Positions 34,047 through 44,398 of a stretch of DNA of 64,000 nt are shown in pieces. Under the pieces are notes generated by a model that had not been told where the DNA came from, did no database searches, and saw nothing but the letters and a program-made list of their open reading frames with translations. Source of the stretch: UBA7803 sp034522075 (GTDB lineage Bacteria; Pseudomonadota; Gammaproteobacteria; Pseudomonadales; Azotimanducaceae). The first letter of the stretch is position 1; each line of letters starts with the position of its first letter. The position numbers and the translations under genes are program-made. The stretch lies in the NCBI GenBank assembly GCA_034522075.1, contig JAXHLO010000012.1:5077-69076 (forward strand), given 5' to 3'.

Positions 34047-36716
34047 ATGTCAGATGTCACGGTAAAACAACTGGCGGAATCAGTCGGAGCCCCTGTGGAC
34101 CGACTGCTGAAGCAGATGAACGAGGCGGGTCTGCCGCACACCAGCGAAGCTGAGGCGGTGTCGGAGGACGAGAAGCAGGCGTTGCTGACGTATCTGAAGC
34201 GCAGCCACGGTTCCGACGATGCCGGTCCGAAGAAGATCACGCTCAGGCGCCGCTCGGTGGGTACGCTGAAATCCGGCCAGGGGCGTACCGGCCGTAACGT
34301 CACCGTGGAAGTGCGGAAAAAGCGCACGTTCGTGAAACGGGCCGAGAGCGAAGAGCAGCCCGAAGCCGAGCCTGCAGAGACCGAGACCCCTCAGGCGGAG
34401 CCCGTGGAGGCATCTGTCAGTGAGCCCGCGGCCGAGCAGCCGGCGGTGGAGCCTGCACCTGAACCGGAGCCCGAGCCGCAGCCGGAGCCCGAGGCGCCGG
34501 CCAAGCCGAAGCGCCGGATGAGTCAGGCCGAACTGGAAATGCAGCGCATCCGCGAGCAGGAACAGGCGCGCATGACGGCGGAAGAGGAATCACGGCGCAA
34601 GGAAGCGGAGCGTGTTGCCGCCGGTGAGCAGCGCAAGGCAGAAGCGCGCGAGAAAGCCGAACGCGAGCGCCTGGAAGCTGAGCGCAAAGCGGAACAGGAA
34701 GCCAAGGCCAAGGACGCCGTCCCCGAAGCGGACAAGGTGGTGGAAGCCACCGTTGCCGCACAGGCAGAGGCGCAGGCCACGGAGAAATCCGGCAAGCATC
34801 GCCGCGGCAAAGACCGCGAGCGCAAGAGCGACGACTTCGGCGCCCGTGGGCGGCGCCGCGAGCTGTCGCTCAAGAGCGAGCGGCGCGGTAAGCGCCGCCA
34901 GCCCCAGGGGCCGCTCAAAGTCGACCAGCACGGCGGCGAGTTCAAACCCACGGACTTCATTGCCCGGGAAGTGGGTATTCCCGAAGCGCTCACCGTGGGC
35001 GAGCTGGCGAACCGCATGTCGGTGAAAGCCGGTGAAGTGATCAAAACCCTGATGGGAATGGGGGTCATGGCCACCATCAACCAGACGGTGGATCAGGACA
35101 CGGCGGTTCTGGTCGTGGAAGAAATGGGCCACAAGCCCAAGGTGATTCACGAAGACGCCATCGAACAGGCTCTGGAAGCCTCCCTGGAAGTCGAAGGCGA
35201 AGAACATCCGCGCTCCCCGGTGGTCACCGTCATGGGGCATGTCGATCACGGCAAGACCTCGCTGCTCGATTTCATCCGCAAGACCCGGGTGACCAGCGGC
35301 GAGGCCGGCGGCATCACCCAGCACATCGGTGCTTACATGGTGGAAACACCCAACGGGCGCATTACCTTCATCGATACACCGGGCCATGCGGCATTTACTG
35401 CCATGCGGGCCCGGGGCGCCCAGTCGACGGACATCGTCATTCTGGTTGTGGCAGCCGACGACGGCGTCATGCCGCAGACCGAGGAAGCCATTCAGCACGC
35501 CAAAGCGGCCGGTGTCCCCATGGTTGTGGCCATCAACAAGATGGACCTGGAGGGTGCTGATCCGGAGCGGGTCACCAACGAGCTGGCGGCCAAGGATGTG
35601 GTACCGGAGCAGTGGGGTGGTGATACCCAGTTCGTCCAGGTGTCCGCACAGACCGGCGACGGCATCGAGGCTCTGCTCGAGTCCGTGCTGCTGCAGGCGG
35701 AAGTTCTGGAGCTCAAGGCCGTCCCCGAGGCGCCGGGACGCGGGGTGGTGATCGAATCCCGTCTGGACCGCGGCCGCGGACCGGTGGCCACGGTGCTGGT
35801 ACAGAACGGCTCACTGAAGCAGGGCGACATCATCATCGCTGGTGAATGCACCGGCCGGGTGCGGGCCATGCTCAATGAGAAAGGCGAGCAGGTGAAGGAA
35901 GCCGGCCCATCGGTTCCGGTAGAGATTCTCGGCCTCAGCGGCACGCCGGCGGCCGGCGACGAATTCTCCGTGGCGACCGACGAGAAGACGGCCCGCGAGC
36001 TGGCCGAATTCCGCCGTGACAAGAGTCATGAGCACCGCCTGGCGCTGCAGCAGGCAGCCAAGATGGAGAACATGTTCGCCGGTCTCGGCGAAGGCGAGAA
36101 GCGTGTGCTCAAGGTGGTCCTGAAGGCCGATGTTCGCGGCAGCCTGGAAGCCATCCAGCAGGCCCTGACCGACATGGGCAACGACGAGGTGGCGGTGAAC
36201 GTGCTCGGCTCCGGCGTCGGCGGCATCACGGAAACCGATGCCAACATGGCACTCACATACGGTGCGGTGGTCTTCGGCTTCAACGTCCGTGCCGATAATT
36301 CTGCCAAAGCCATCATCGAGCGTGAAGGGATCGAGCTGCGTTACTACAGCATCATCTATGAGTTGCTCGATGACGTGAAGCAGGTGCTGACCGGCATGCT
36401 GAGCCCGGAAATCCGCGAGGAGATCATCGGCACTGCGGAAGTGCGCGATGTGTTCCGCTCGCCGCGCTACGGCCAGGTGGCAGGCTGCATGGTCACGGAG
36501 GGAACGGTGCATCGCAACAAGCCCATCCGCGTGCTGCGCGACAACGTGGTGATCTTCGAGGGGGCGCTGGAGTCGCTGCGGCGCTTCAAGGACGACGTCA
36601 ATGAAGTGCGTGCCGGCACCGAGTGCGGTATCGGCGTGCGCAACTACAACGACATCCGTCCCGGCGATCAGATCGAAGTATTCGATACCCGGGAAGTGGC
36701 GCGAGAACTCGCGTGA
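34047..36716 (+). CDS. infB: translation initiation factor IF-2
   Basis: An 889-aa IF-2, the same length as E. coli. The N-terminal IF2N module (1-55) is followed by a long charged, Glu/Ala/Pro- and Arg/Lys-rich linker (about 85-290) and a second IF2N. The GTPase has GHVDHGKTS, DTPGHAAFTAMRARG and NKMDLEG at about 395-510. Domains II-IV end in the fMet-tRNA-binding C2 domain (AGTECGIGVRNYNDIRPGD). Internal start sites for shorter forms, as in E. coli, are possible but not evident. It delivers the initiator tRNA encoded upstream in the same operon. Confidence 0.99.
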   Translation: MSDVTVKQLAESVGAPVDRLLKQMNEAGLPHTSEAEAVSEDEKQALLTYLKRSHGSDDAGPKKITLRRRSVGTLKSGQGRTGRNVTVEVRKKRTFVKRAESEEQPEAEPAETETPQAEPVEASVSEPAAEQPAVEPAPEPEPEPQPEPEAPAKPKRRMSQAELEMQRIREQEQARMTAEEESRRKEAERVAAGEQRKAEAREKAERERLEAERKAEQEAKAKDAVPEADKVVEATVAAQAEAQATEKSGKHRRGKDRERKSDDFGARGRRRELSLKSERRGKRRQPQGPLKVDQHGGEFKPTDFIAREVGIPEALTVGELANRMSVKAGEVIKTLMGMGVMATINQTVDQDTAVLVVEEMGHKPKVIHEDAIEQALEASLEVEGEEHPRSPVVTVMGHVDHGKTSLLDFIRKTRVTSGEAGGITQHIGAYMVETPNGRITFIDTPGHAAFTAMRARGAQSTDIVILVVAADDGVMPQTEEAIQHAKAAGVPMVVAINKMDLEGADPERVTNELAAKDVVPEQWGGDTQFVQVSAQTGDGIEALLESVLLQAEVLELKAVPEAPGRGVVIESRLDRGRGPVATVLVQNGSLKQGDIIIAGECTGRVRAMLNEKGEQVKEAGPSVPVEILGLSGTPAAGDEFSVATDEKTARELAEFRRDKSHEHRLALQQAAKMENMFAGLGEGEKRVLKVVLKADVRGSLEAIQQALTDMGNDEVAVNVLGSGVGGITETDANMALTYGAVVFGFNVRADNSAKAIIEREGIELRYYSIIYELLDDVKQVLTGMLSPEIREEIIGTAEVRDVFRSPRYGQVAGCMVTEGTVHRNKPIRVLRDNVVIFEGALESLRRFKDDVNEVRAGTECGIGVRNYNDIRPGDQIEVFDTREVARELA

Positions 36717-36731
36717 CGGGCCGCTAGTGCA

Positions 36732-37139
36732 ATGGAGTCCGGACGTGACCTTCGAGTCGGCGATTTCATTCGCGACGAACTCGCTGCCATCATTCTGCGC
36801 GAGATGCGCGACCCGCGTGTGGGCATGGTCAACGTGAACGAGGTGCGGGTCAGCCGCGATCTGTCCTATGCCGATGTGTACGTGTCGTCCATCGACGCTG
36901 CCACCGACGAGGCGCGCGAGCAGCTGATCGACGTGCTCAACAAAGCGTCCGGATTCTTCCGCTCCAAACTCGCCAAGCGTCACAGCATGCGCACTACGCC
37001 GAAACTGAGAATTCACTACGATCAGCTCATCGAAGAAGGGCCCCGGCTCGAAGCGCTCATCGAGCGAGCCGTGCGCTCCGACGAACAGTTGCGCGATGCG
37101 GGCGGCGAAGCCGGCAGTGAGGATGACCACCGTGGCTAA
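36732..37139 (+). CDS. rbfA: ribosome-binding factor A
   Basis: A 135-aa KH-fold protein needed for 16S 5'-end processing and 30S maturation. Family signatures are FIRDELAAIILREMRDPRVGMV, VSRDLSYADVYV and ASGFFRSKLAKRHSMRTTPKL (partly quoted). It ends in an acidic tail. It lies 15 bases after infB and overlaps truB by eight bases. Confidence 0.97.
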   Translation: MESGRDLRVGDFIRDELAAIILREMRDPRVGMVNVNEVRVSRDLSYADVYVSSIDAATDEAREQLIDVLNKASGFFRSKLAKRHSMRTTPKLRIHYDQLIEEGPRLEALIERAVRSDEQLRDAGGEAGSEDDHRG

Positions 37140-38052
37140 GCGCAGACGCGGCCGCGACGTCAGCGGCATCCTGGTGGTGGACAAGCCGCCGGGGTTCAGC
37201 TCCAACGATGCCGTGCAGAAGGCCAAGCACCTGTTCCACGCCAGCAAGGTGGGACATACCGGCGCACTCGACCCGCTGGCGACCGGCGTACTGCCGTTGT
37301 GCTTCGGCGAGGCGACGAAGTTTTCTCAGTATCTGCTCACGTCGGACAAGAAATACCTGACCACGCTGAAGCTCGGCGTCTGCACCGACAGCGGTGACGC
37401 CGACGGCAACGTCGTCGACACTCGTGCGGTGGCAGGTGTAGACGAAGCCCGGGTGGAAGCAGCCCTGCAGCATTTTCGCGGTGAGATCGACCAGATTCCT
37501 TCCATGTTCTCCGCGGTGAAGCATCAAGGCCAGCCGCTTTACAAATTGGCCCGGCAGGGCATCGAAGTCGAACGTAAGTCCCGCCGGGTGCGGATCTTTT
37601 CCAACGAGCTGGTGTCCCTCGAGGGCGACGAGCTGACCTTGCTGATTCATTGCAGCAAGGGCACCTATGTGCGCACCATTGCTCAGGAACTGGGCGAGCA
37701 TCTCGGCTGCGGGGCTCATGTCGTCGCGTTGCGGCGCCTGACAGCCGGGCCCTACGGGGAGGACGATCTGGTGACCTTCGAGACGCTGGAAGCCGCCCGC
37801 GAGGAAGGGTCGCTGGATCGCTTCCTGCTGCCGGTTTCCAGTGCCGTAGGCGACTGGCCGGAGGTGCAGCTCAACGGTGATACGGCATACTATCTGCGCC
37901 AGGGGCAGCCCGTGATCGTGCCCCATGCGCCGTCCAGCGGCTGGGTGCGCCTGTCCCAGCAGTTCGACGAAGGCCCCACCCGCTTCATCGGCGTGGGTGA
38001 AGTTCTGAATGACGGCCGGGTTGCCCCGCGGCGCCTGGTGGTTGCAGCGTGA
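37132..38052 (+). CDS. truB: tRNA pseudouridine-55 synthase TruB
   Basis: A 306-aa enzyme making pseudouridine-55 in tRNA T-arms. RRRGRDVSGILVVDKPPGFSS opens the family domain. The catalytic Asp is in GHTGALDPLATGVLP, and GEATKFSQYLL, CSKGTYVRTIAQELG and the C-terminal PUA-like GRVAPRRLVV follow. GTG 37132, with GAGG nine bases upstream, fits homology; ATG 37123 sits too close to that site. Confidence 0.97.
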   Translation: MAKRRRGRDVSGILVVDKPPGFSSNDAVQKAKHLFHASKVGHTGALDPLATGVLPLCFGEATKFSQYLLTSDKKYLTTLKLGVCTDSGDADGNVVDTRAVAGVDEARVEAALQHFRGEIDQIPSMFSAVKHQGQPLYKLARQGIEVERKSRRVRIFSNELVSLEGDELTLLIHCSKGTYVRTIAQELGEHLGCGAHVVALRRLTAGPYGEDDLVTFETLEAAREEGSLDRFLLPVSSAVGDWPEVQLNGDTAYYLRQGQPVIVPHAPSSGWVRLSQQFDEGPTRFIGVGEVLNDGRVAPRRLVVAA

Positions 38053-38062
38053 GGCATCTGCA

Positions 38063-38101
38063 AATATGCGCGGATGTTCTCTTATCTCAATGATGCATAT
38101 T
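38063..38101 (+). promoter_or_regulatory. rpsO leader inverted repeat
   Basis: AATATGC (38063-38069) and GCATATT (38095-38101) are complementary, and the second arm ends against the rpsO ribosome-binding site (TGGAG). In E. coli S15 represses its own translation through a structure at this place; the layout here allows the same. Confidence 0.4.
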
Positions 38102-38114
38102 GGAGAACGAAGTT

Positions 38115-38384
38115 ATGGCACTTTCCGCAGCGACTAAAGCTGAAATCATCAAGGATTATCAGATCGAGGAAGGCGACACCGGATCCCCCGAGGTCCAGGT
38201 CGCGCTGCTGACCCACAACATCAACACCCTGCAGGGCCACTTCCGGTCGCACAAGCAGGATCATCACTCGAGACGCGGTCTGATCCGCATGGTGAACCAG
38301 CGACGCAAGCTGCTCGATTATCTGAAACGCAAGAACGCGAGCCGCTATGCAGAGTTGATAAGTCGGTTGGGATTGCGCCGCTAG
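38115..38384 (+). CDS. rpsO: 30S ribosomal protein S15
   Basis: An 89-aa S15, a primary 16S-binding protein. The sequence follows E. coli closely, with TGSPEVQVALLTHNINTLQ, KDHHSRRGLIRMV-type core (here QDHHSRRG), QRRKLLDYLKRKN and the C-terminal LGLRR. ATG 38115 gives MALSAATK as in relatives; an earlier ATG at 38100 would precede the ribosome-binding site. It is followed by pnp after 50 bases, which contain a small GTGTGC/GCACAC hairpin (38386-38409). Confidence 0.98.
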   Translation: MALSAATKAEIIKDYQIEEGDTGSPEVQVALLTHNINTLQGHFRSHKQDHHSRRGLIRMVNQRRKLLDYLKRKNASRYAELISRLGLRR

Positions 38385-38434
38385 TGTGTGCCGCCTTGGG
38401 GCTGCACACGAGTAAGAAGATGGAGGAATAAGGT

Positions 38435-40534
38435 TTGAATTCAGTAACGAAACAATTTCAATTCGGCGAGCAGCAGGTAACCCTGGAAACCGGCCGGATT
38501 GCCAAGCAGGCTACCGGCGCGGTGCTGGTCACCATGGGCAATACCGTGGTGCTGTGTACGGCAGTGGGCGTCAAGCAGGCGCGGCCGGGACAGCATTTTC
38601 TGCCGCTCACGGTGAACTATCAGGAGAAGACCTACGCCGCCGGCAAGATTCCCGGCGGTTTCTTCCGCCGTGAAGGAAGGCCATCCGAGAAAGAGACGCT
38701 GACCTCGCGTCTGATCGACCGGCCATTGCGGCCGCTGTTTCCCAAGGGCTTCATGAACGAGGTGCAGGTGATCTGCACGGTCATGTCTGCCGACAAGAAC
38801 GAAGACCCGGATATCGCCTCGCTGATCGGCGCTTCCGCTGCGCTGTCGGTTTCGGGCATTCCCTTCAACGGGCCCATCGGCGCCTGCCGGGTGGCGTTCA
38901 AGGACGGGACCTACTCTCTCAACCCGAGCTATTCGCATCTGGTGGATTCCGCGCTGTCCATGGTGGTCGCCGGTACCGACGAAGCGGTGCTCATGGTCGA
39001 GTCCGAAGCCAACGAGCTCACTGAAGACGAAATGCTCGGCGCTGTGCTGTACGGCCATCAGGAAATGCAGGTGGCCATTCAGGCCATTAAAGACCTCACG
39101 GCCGAAGCCGGCATTCCGCGTTGGGAATGGGAACCCGCCCGGGAAGACGAACAACTCAAGCAGGCTGTCGACTCGGCGGTCCGCAGCGAGGTCGGTGAAG
39201 CCTACCGGCTCACCGATAAGATGGAGCGCCAGGCCCGCGTCAGCGAATTGCGCGCCCGGGTCGTCGAGCAGCTCGCCGGCGGCGAATCGCCGCAATACTC
39301 GGTGGACGACGTGTCCGGCATGTTCGGCAAGGTCGAGAAGGACATCGTGCGTCAGCGTGTGCTGAATGGCGAAGCCCGTATCGACGGCCGTGATCTGCGC
39401 ACCGTCCGTCCCATCGACGTGGAAGTGAGCTGGCTGCCGAAGACCCACGGGTCAGCACTGTTCACCCGCGGTGAGACTCAGGCCATCGTGGTAGCCACCC
39501 TGGGTACCCTGCGGGATGCTGCTTTCATCGATGCGCTGGAGGGGTCGTACAAAGACAACTTCATGCTGCACTACAACTTCCCGCCATACTGCGTGGGCGA
39601 AGCCGGTTTCATGGCTGGTCCCAAGCGCCGGGAAATCGGCCACGGCCGTCTGGCGCGGCGTGGCATGCAAGCGGTGCTGCCCACGGTCGAGGACTTTCCC
39701 TATACCCTGCGCGTGGTTTCCGAGATTACCGAATCCAACGGTTCCAGCTCCATGGCCACGGTCTGCGGCACGTCGCTGGCGCTGATGGATGCCGGTGTGC
39801 CGGTGAAGGCGCCGGTGGCCGGTGTTGCCATGGGCCTGGTCAAGGACGGCAACAAGTATGCCGTGCTCACCGACATCCTCGGCGACGAGGATCATCTGGG
39901 CGACATGGACTTCAAAGTGGCTGGTACCGCCAAAGGCGTGACCGCTCTGCAGATGGATATCAAGATCGCGGGCATCACCGAAGAGATCATGGAAGTGGCT
40001 CTGAGTCAGGCCCAGGAAGCGCGTATGCACATCCTCGGTGAGATGGCCAAGGTCCTCGACAAGCCGAGGGAATCCGTTTCCGAGAACGCACCGGCCATGC
40101 GCGTGATCATGGTGCCGCAGGATAAGATCCGCGACGTCATCGGCAAAGGCGGTGCGACGATTCGATCCATCGTCGAAGAGACCGGCGCCGATATCGATAT
40201 CGAGGACGACGGCAGCGTGCGTATCTACGCCGACACGAAGGAATCCATGGAGGCTGCCGTGGCCAAGGTCGAGGAAATCACCGCGGAAGCGGAGGTGGGC
40301 AAGATCTACCACGGCCGCGTGGAACGTATCGTCGACTTCGGTGCTTTCATCAACATCATTCCCGGCAAGGACGGCCTGCTGCACATCTCGCAGATTGCCG
40401 ACGAGCGGGTCGAGTCGGTGACCGACTACCTCAAGGAAGGCCAGATGGTGGACGTGGTGGTCCTCGACGTGGATCAGCGCGGACGCATCAAGCTGTCCAT
40501 GAAGGAAGTGCCCAACTACGCGCAAAGCGCGTAG
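38435..40534 (+). CDS. pnp: polynucleotide phosphorylase
   Basis: A 699-aa 3'-5' phosphorolytic exoribonuclease of the degradosome. Two RNase PH domains are present (first ending near 220 with the all-helical linker after it; second with TRGETQAIVVATLG and ITESNGSSSMATVCG). They are followed by KH (VIGKGGATIRSIVEETG) and S1 (GKIYHGRVERIVDFGAFI). The start is TTG 38435 with GGAGGAATAAGG upstream. The last codons and stop lie within a perfect hairpin at 40512-40538. Confidence 0.98.
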   Translation: MNSVTKQFQFGEQQVTLETGRIAKQATGAVLVTMGNTVVLCTAVGVKQARPGQHFLPLTVNYQEKTYAAGKIPGGFFRREGRPSEKETLTSRLIDRPLRPLFPKGFMNEVQVICTVMSADKNEDPDIASLIGASAALSVSGIPFNGPIGACRVAFKDGTYSLNPSYSHLVDSALSMVVAGTDEAVLMVESEANELTEDEMLGAVLYGHQEMQVAIQAIKDLTAEAGIPRWEWEPAREDEQLKQAVDSAVRSEVGEAYRLTDKMERQARVSELRARVVEQLAGGESPQYSVDDVSGMFGKVEKDIVRQRVLNGEARIDGRDLRTVRPIDVEVSWLPKTHGSALFTRGETQAIVVATLGTLRDAAFIDALEGSYKDNFMLHYNFPPYCVGEAGFMAGPKRREIGHGRLARRGMQAVLPTVEDFPYTLRVVSEITESNGSSSMATVCGTSLALMDAGVPVKAPVAGVAMGLVKDGNKYAVLTDILGDEDHLGDMDFKVAGTAKGVTALQMDIKIAGITEEIMEVALSQAQEARMHILGEMAKVLDKPRESVSENAPAMRVIMVPQDKIRDVIGKGGATIRSIVEETGADIDIEDDGSVRIYADTKESMEAAVAKVEEITAEAEVGKIYHGRVERIVDFGAFINIIPGKDGLLHISQIADERVESVTDYLKEGQMVDVVVLDVDQRGRIKLSMKEVPNYAQSA

Positions 40535-40565
40535 TTGGCTACTACTGCGCAAAGCGCGTAGTTGG
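40512..40565. repeat. hairpin across the pnp stop codon and its near-duplicate
   Basis: CCAACTACGCGC (40512-40523) and its perfect complement (40527-40538) enclose AAA, making a 12-bp stem that contains the pnp stop codon (40532-40534). The right half is duplicated at 40545-40565 (GCGCAAAGCGCGTAGTTGGC). It is a short tandem duplication at the 3' end of pnp, possibly a 3' stabiliser. Confidence 0.7.
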
Positions 40566-40580
40566 CAGCTGCCTCCACTG

Positions 40581-40656
40581 TGTGGGAGCGACCTCCAGGT
40601 CGCGATCCGGCGCGGTGGGAGTGATCTCCAGATCGCGATCTGGAGATCGCTCCTAT
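40581..40656. repeat. REP-like double palindrome between pnp and the lipoprotein gene
   Basis: A first half-copy (GTGGGAGCGACCTCCAGGTC at 40582-40601) is followed by a perfect 26-base palindrome GATCTCCAGATC/GATCTGGAGATC (40623-40648) flanked by GGAGT and GCTCC. It is the third member of the REP family seen at 17783 and 19021, lying between two convergent genes, and its end reaches the stop codon of the minus-strand gene. Confidence 0.8.
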
Positions 40657-42128
40657 TCCGGCGCGAAGTAGCGTTCCAGCAGTCGCGGATCATCGAAGTG
40701 CCGCCGCCCGACAAAGGCGATGGCATGATTTCCCATTTGCCGCATGGCGCCGGGCTCCGGTACGCCCATGGGCCAGAACAGCCAGCGTTCCCGCCGTTGT
40801 GTTCCTTCGACGATGCCGTCGGGCCGGAACAGGCTGCGCCGTCCACCGTCCTGAAGCGGCAGCGAACGCAACCGGTCGTAGTCCGCCAATTCGTACGCTT
40901 CGCCCTCCCCCGCGTCCCCGCGCCGGTAGACCCGTTGTACATAGTGCGTGCCCGCCTGCAGGCGTATGGTCAGCGCCTCTGATCCGTCGGGTACCGTCTG
41001 CGGAATCACCAGGGGCTCCTCCCAGCCGCGGCGGCGTGTGTCTACCTGAACCCGGGGCGTGCTGAACGCCATGTAGTAACAGCCACAGTTGTGCATGGCG
41101 TCGTACAGCAGAGGTCGACCGTTCGGGCCCAGGGTTACCCGCCAGGTGAGACCGTCGAGATGGCCGCCTACCAGATCCAGCGGGCCCTGCCGGGGGCGGG
41201 CGGGGAACCAGATCACGTAGTTGAGCTGCAGCAGGGCGTGCTGTTGCCAGCGCGCATGCGAGATGGTGGTGTACACCACCGGCGAACCGGTTACCTCGGC
41301 AGCGGTTCCTCCGCTCAGAACGAGCCGGCCAGGCCGGTCGTCGGCGGAAGCGACGTCGATCTCCCAGTGCGGCGCGAAGGCGCGGAACAACCGCTCGAGA
41401 TCGGCGCCCGTCGGGACAGGTATGCGCAGCGGATTGTCCGCGGCCCGCTGCAGAATGCCGGCAACCTCATCCGCCGACAGGAGCGGCCGCGGTGCGGGCG
41501 GCCGCAGCCGGCGCAGACTGCCGGCTACCGGCAGCGACGCCAGCGGCGTAGCGAACGTCTCGCGGATTTCGTCGTGCAGGCGACGCACGCCCAGTAGAAA
41601 CGGCATGGAGGTCAATGGGTAGAGCCCCAGGACACGCTGCAGCGGTTGATAGTCGTCGGGGACCGAAGCGGTACGCAGGCGGATTCGGTTATCCGGGTCG
41701 GCCAGGTCGTGGTGCAGCAGGGTTGCCGCACAGCGTTGCAACCGGGCGGCGCTGTCAGCAAACCGGGAACCGCTGGGCAGGTTGGCCAGTTCTGCGTTGC
41801 GGGCCCGAGCATCGAGCCGCCGCAGCCGCTGTACCCAGAAATCGAAGGACGCTGCATCTCCGGCCGCCGGGACGCTGTCAGCCAGAAACCGATTGATCCG
41901 CAGATAGGGAAAGCGGGCGATTCTGGCGCTCTGGGCATCGGCCACACCGGCCGCGGCAACCGCGGCATCGACCCGCTGGTAGAGGCGTGCACACTGCGCC
42001 ACCGGATCCGGCCGCTGCTGGCTGGCGCTGGCGGGATGGTCCAGCGGCGCTACCCAGGCCGCGCAACCGGCCAGCAGCGCTGCGCTGCCGGCGGCTGCCA
42101 GCGCACGCGGCCGGCGGCGACTTGCCAT
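40653..42128 (-). CDS. uncharacterised 491-aa lipoprotein
   Basis: The N-terminus is Arg-rich, then AAAGSAALLAGC, a good lipobox with Cys22, so the product is lipid-anchored in the periplasm. The mature part has no repeats or membrane helices. Notable conserved-looking segments are SHARWQQHALLQLNYVIWF, DAMHNCGCYYMAFS (a His-Cys-x-Cys patch), GTHYVQRVYR and the C-terminal RHFDDPRLLERYF. I do not recognise the family; the Trp/Tyr/His-rich middle could be an enzyme, but no catalytic motif can be assigned. It lies downstream of acs and the small gene on the same strand, and its 3' end abuts the REP element. Confidence 0.8.
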   Translation of the reverse strand: MASRRRPRALAAAGSAALLAGCAAWVAPLDHPASASQQRPDPVAQCARLYQRVDAAVAAAGVADAQSARIARFPYLRINRFLADSVPAAGDAASFDFWVQRLRRLDARARNAELANLPSGSRFADSAARLQRCAATLLHHDLADPDNRIRLRTASVPDDYQPLQRVLGLYPLTSMPFLLGVRRLHDEIRETFATPLASLPVAGSLRRLRPPAPRPLLSADEVAGILQRAADNPLRIPVPTGADLERLFRAFAPHWEIDVASADDRPGRLVLSGGTAAEVTGSPVVYTTISHARWQQHALLQLNYVIWFPARPRQGPLDLVGGHLDGLTWRVTLGPNGRPLLYDAMHNCGCYYMAFSTPRVQVDTRRRGWEEPLVIPQTVPDGSEALTIRLQAGTHYVQRVYRRGDAGEGEAYELADYDRLRSLPLQDGGRRSLFRPDGIVEGTQRRERWLFWPMGVPEPGAMRQMGNHAIAFVGRRHFDDPRLLERYFAPE

Positions 42129-42188
42129 GATTCCAGTTCCCGCGGTTCAGAATCCTGCGGATACTGTAGTCGTCCGCGGGCCGCCGGA

Positions 42189-42332
42189 TCAATGCATCTG
42201 GGTAGGGGGCAGGTCCAACTGGGTGCGTTCCAGAGCGCTTTTCAGTGCCCAGTAGAACGCTTCGGTGTCTGCTTCCGTATCCGATTCGCCGCCGAGGTCC
42301 TCGAAATCCAGGTCCAGGTTCTGATCATCCAT
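42189..42332 (-). CDS. 47-aa acidic small protein
   Basis: ATG at 42332 has AAGGA nine bases upstream and opens a 47-codon frame ending in TGA (42189-42191). It begins MDDQNLDLDFEDLGGESDTE, then a hydrophobic/aromatic helix-like part AFYWALKSALERTQLDL and PPTQMH. It is strongly acidic, with no signal or membrane helix. It fills the 300-base gap between acs and the lipoprotein gene, all on the minus strand. The start signal and codon use look genuine, but without homologues the evidence is modest. Confidence 0.55.
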   Translation of the reverse strand: MDDQNLDLDFEDLGGESDTEADTEAFYWALKSALERTQLDLPPTQMH

Positions 42333-42429
42333 GATGGCGCGTCCTTGTCACGATTAGCCGTCTGCTGATCGTAGTGGTCGTGACCGGGGATGCTGTGATG
42401 GATGCCTCGTTTGCGCAAGCTGCCGCTGA

Positions 42430-44373
<1,944 letters not shown>

Positions 44374-44398
44374 GCTGTTACTCCTGTCTTGGCCTGCG

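Noticed and set aside
34370..34900. Low-complexity tract in infB as a tandem repeat array
   Set aside because: It is the normal variable Glu/Ala/Pro and Lys/Arg linker of IF-2, not an exact DNA repeat.
36726..40534. Possible riboswitch between the nusA-operon genes
   Set aside because: Gaps are short and only the rpsO leader inverted repeat is structured; no known riboswitch core seen.
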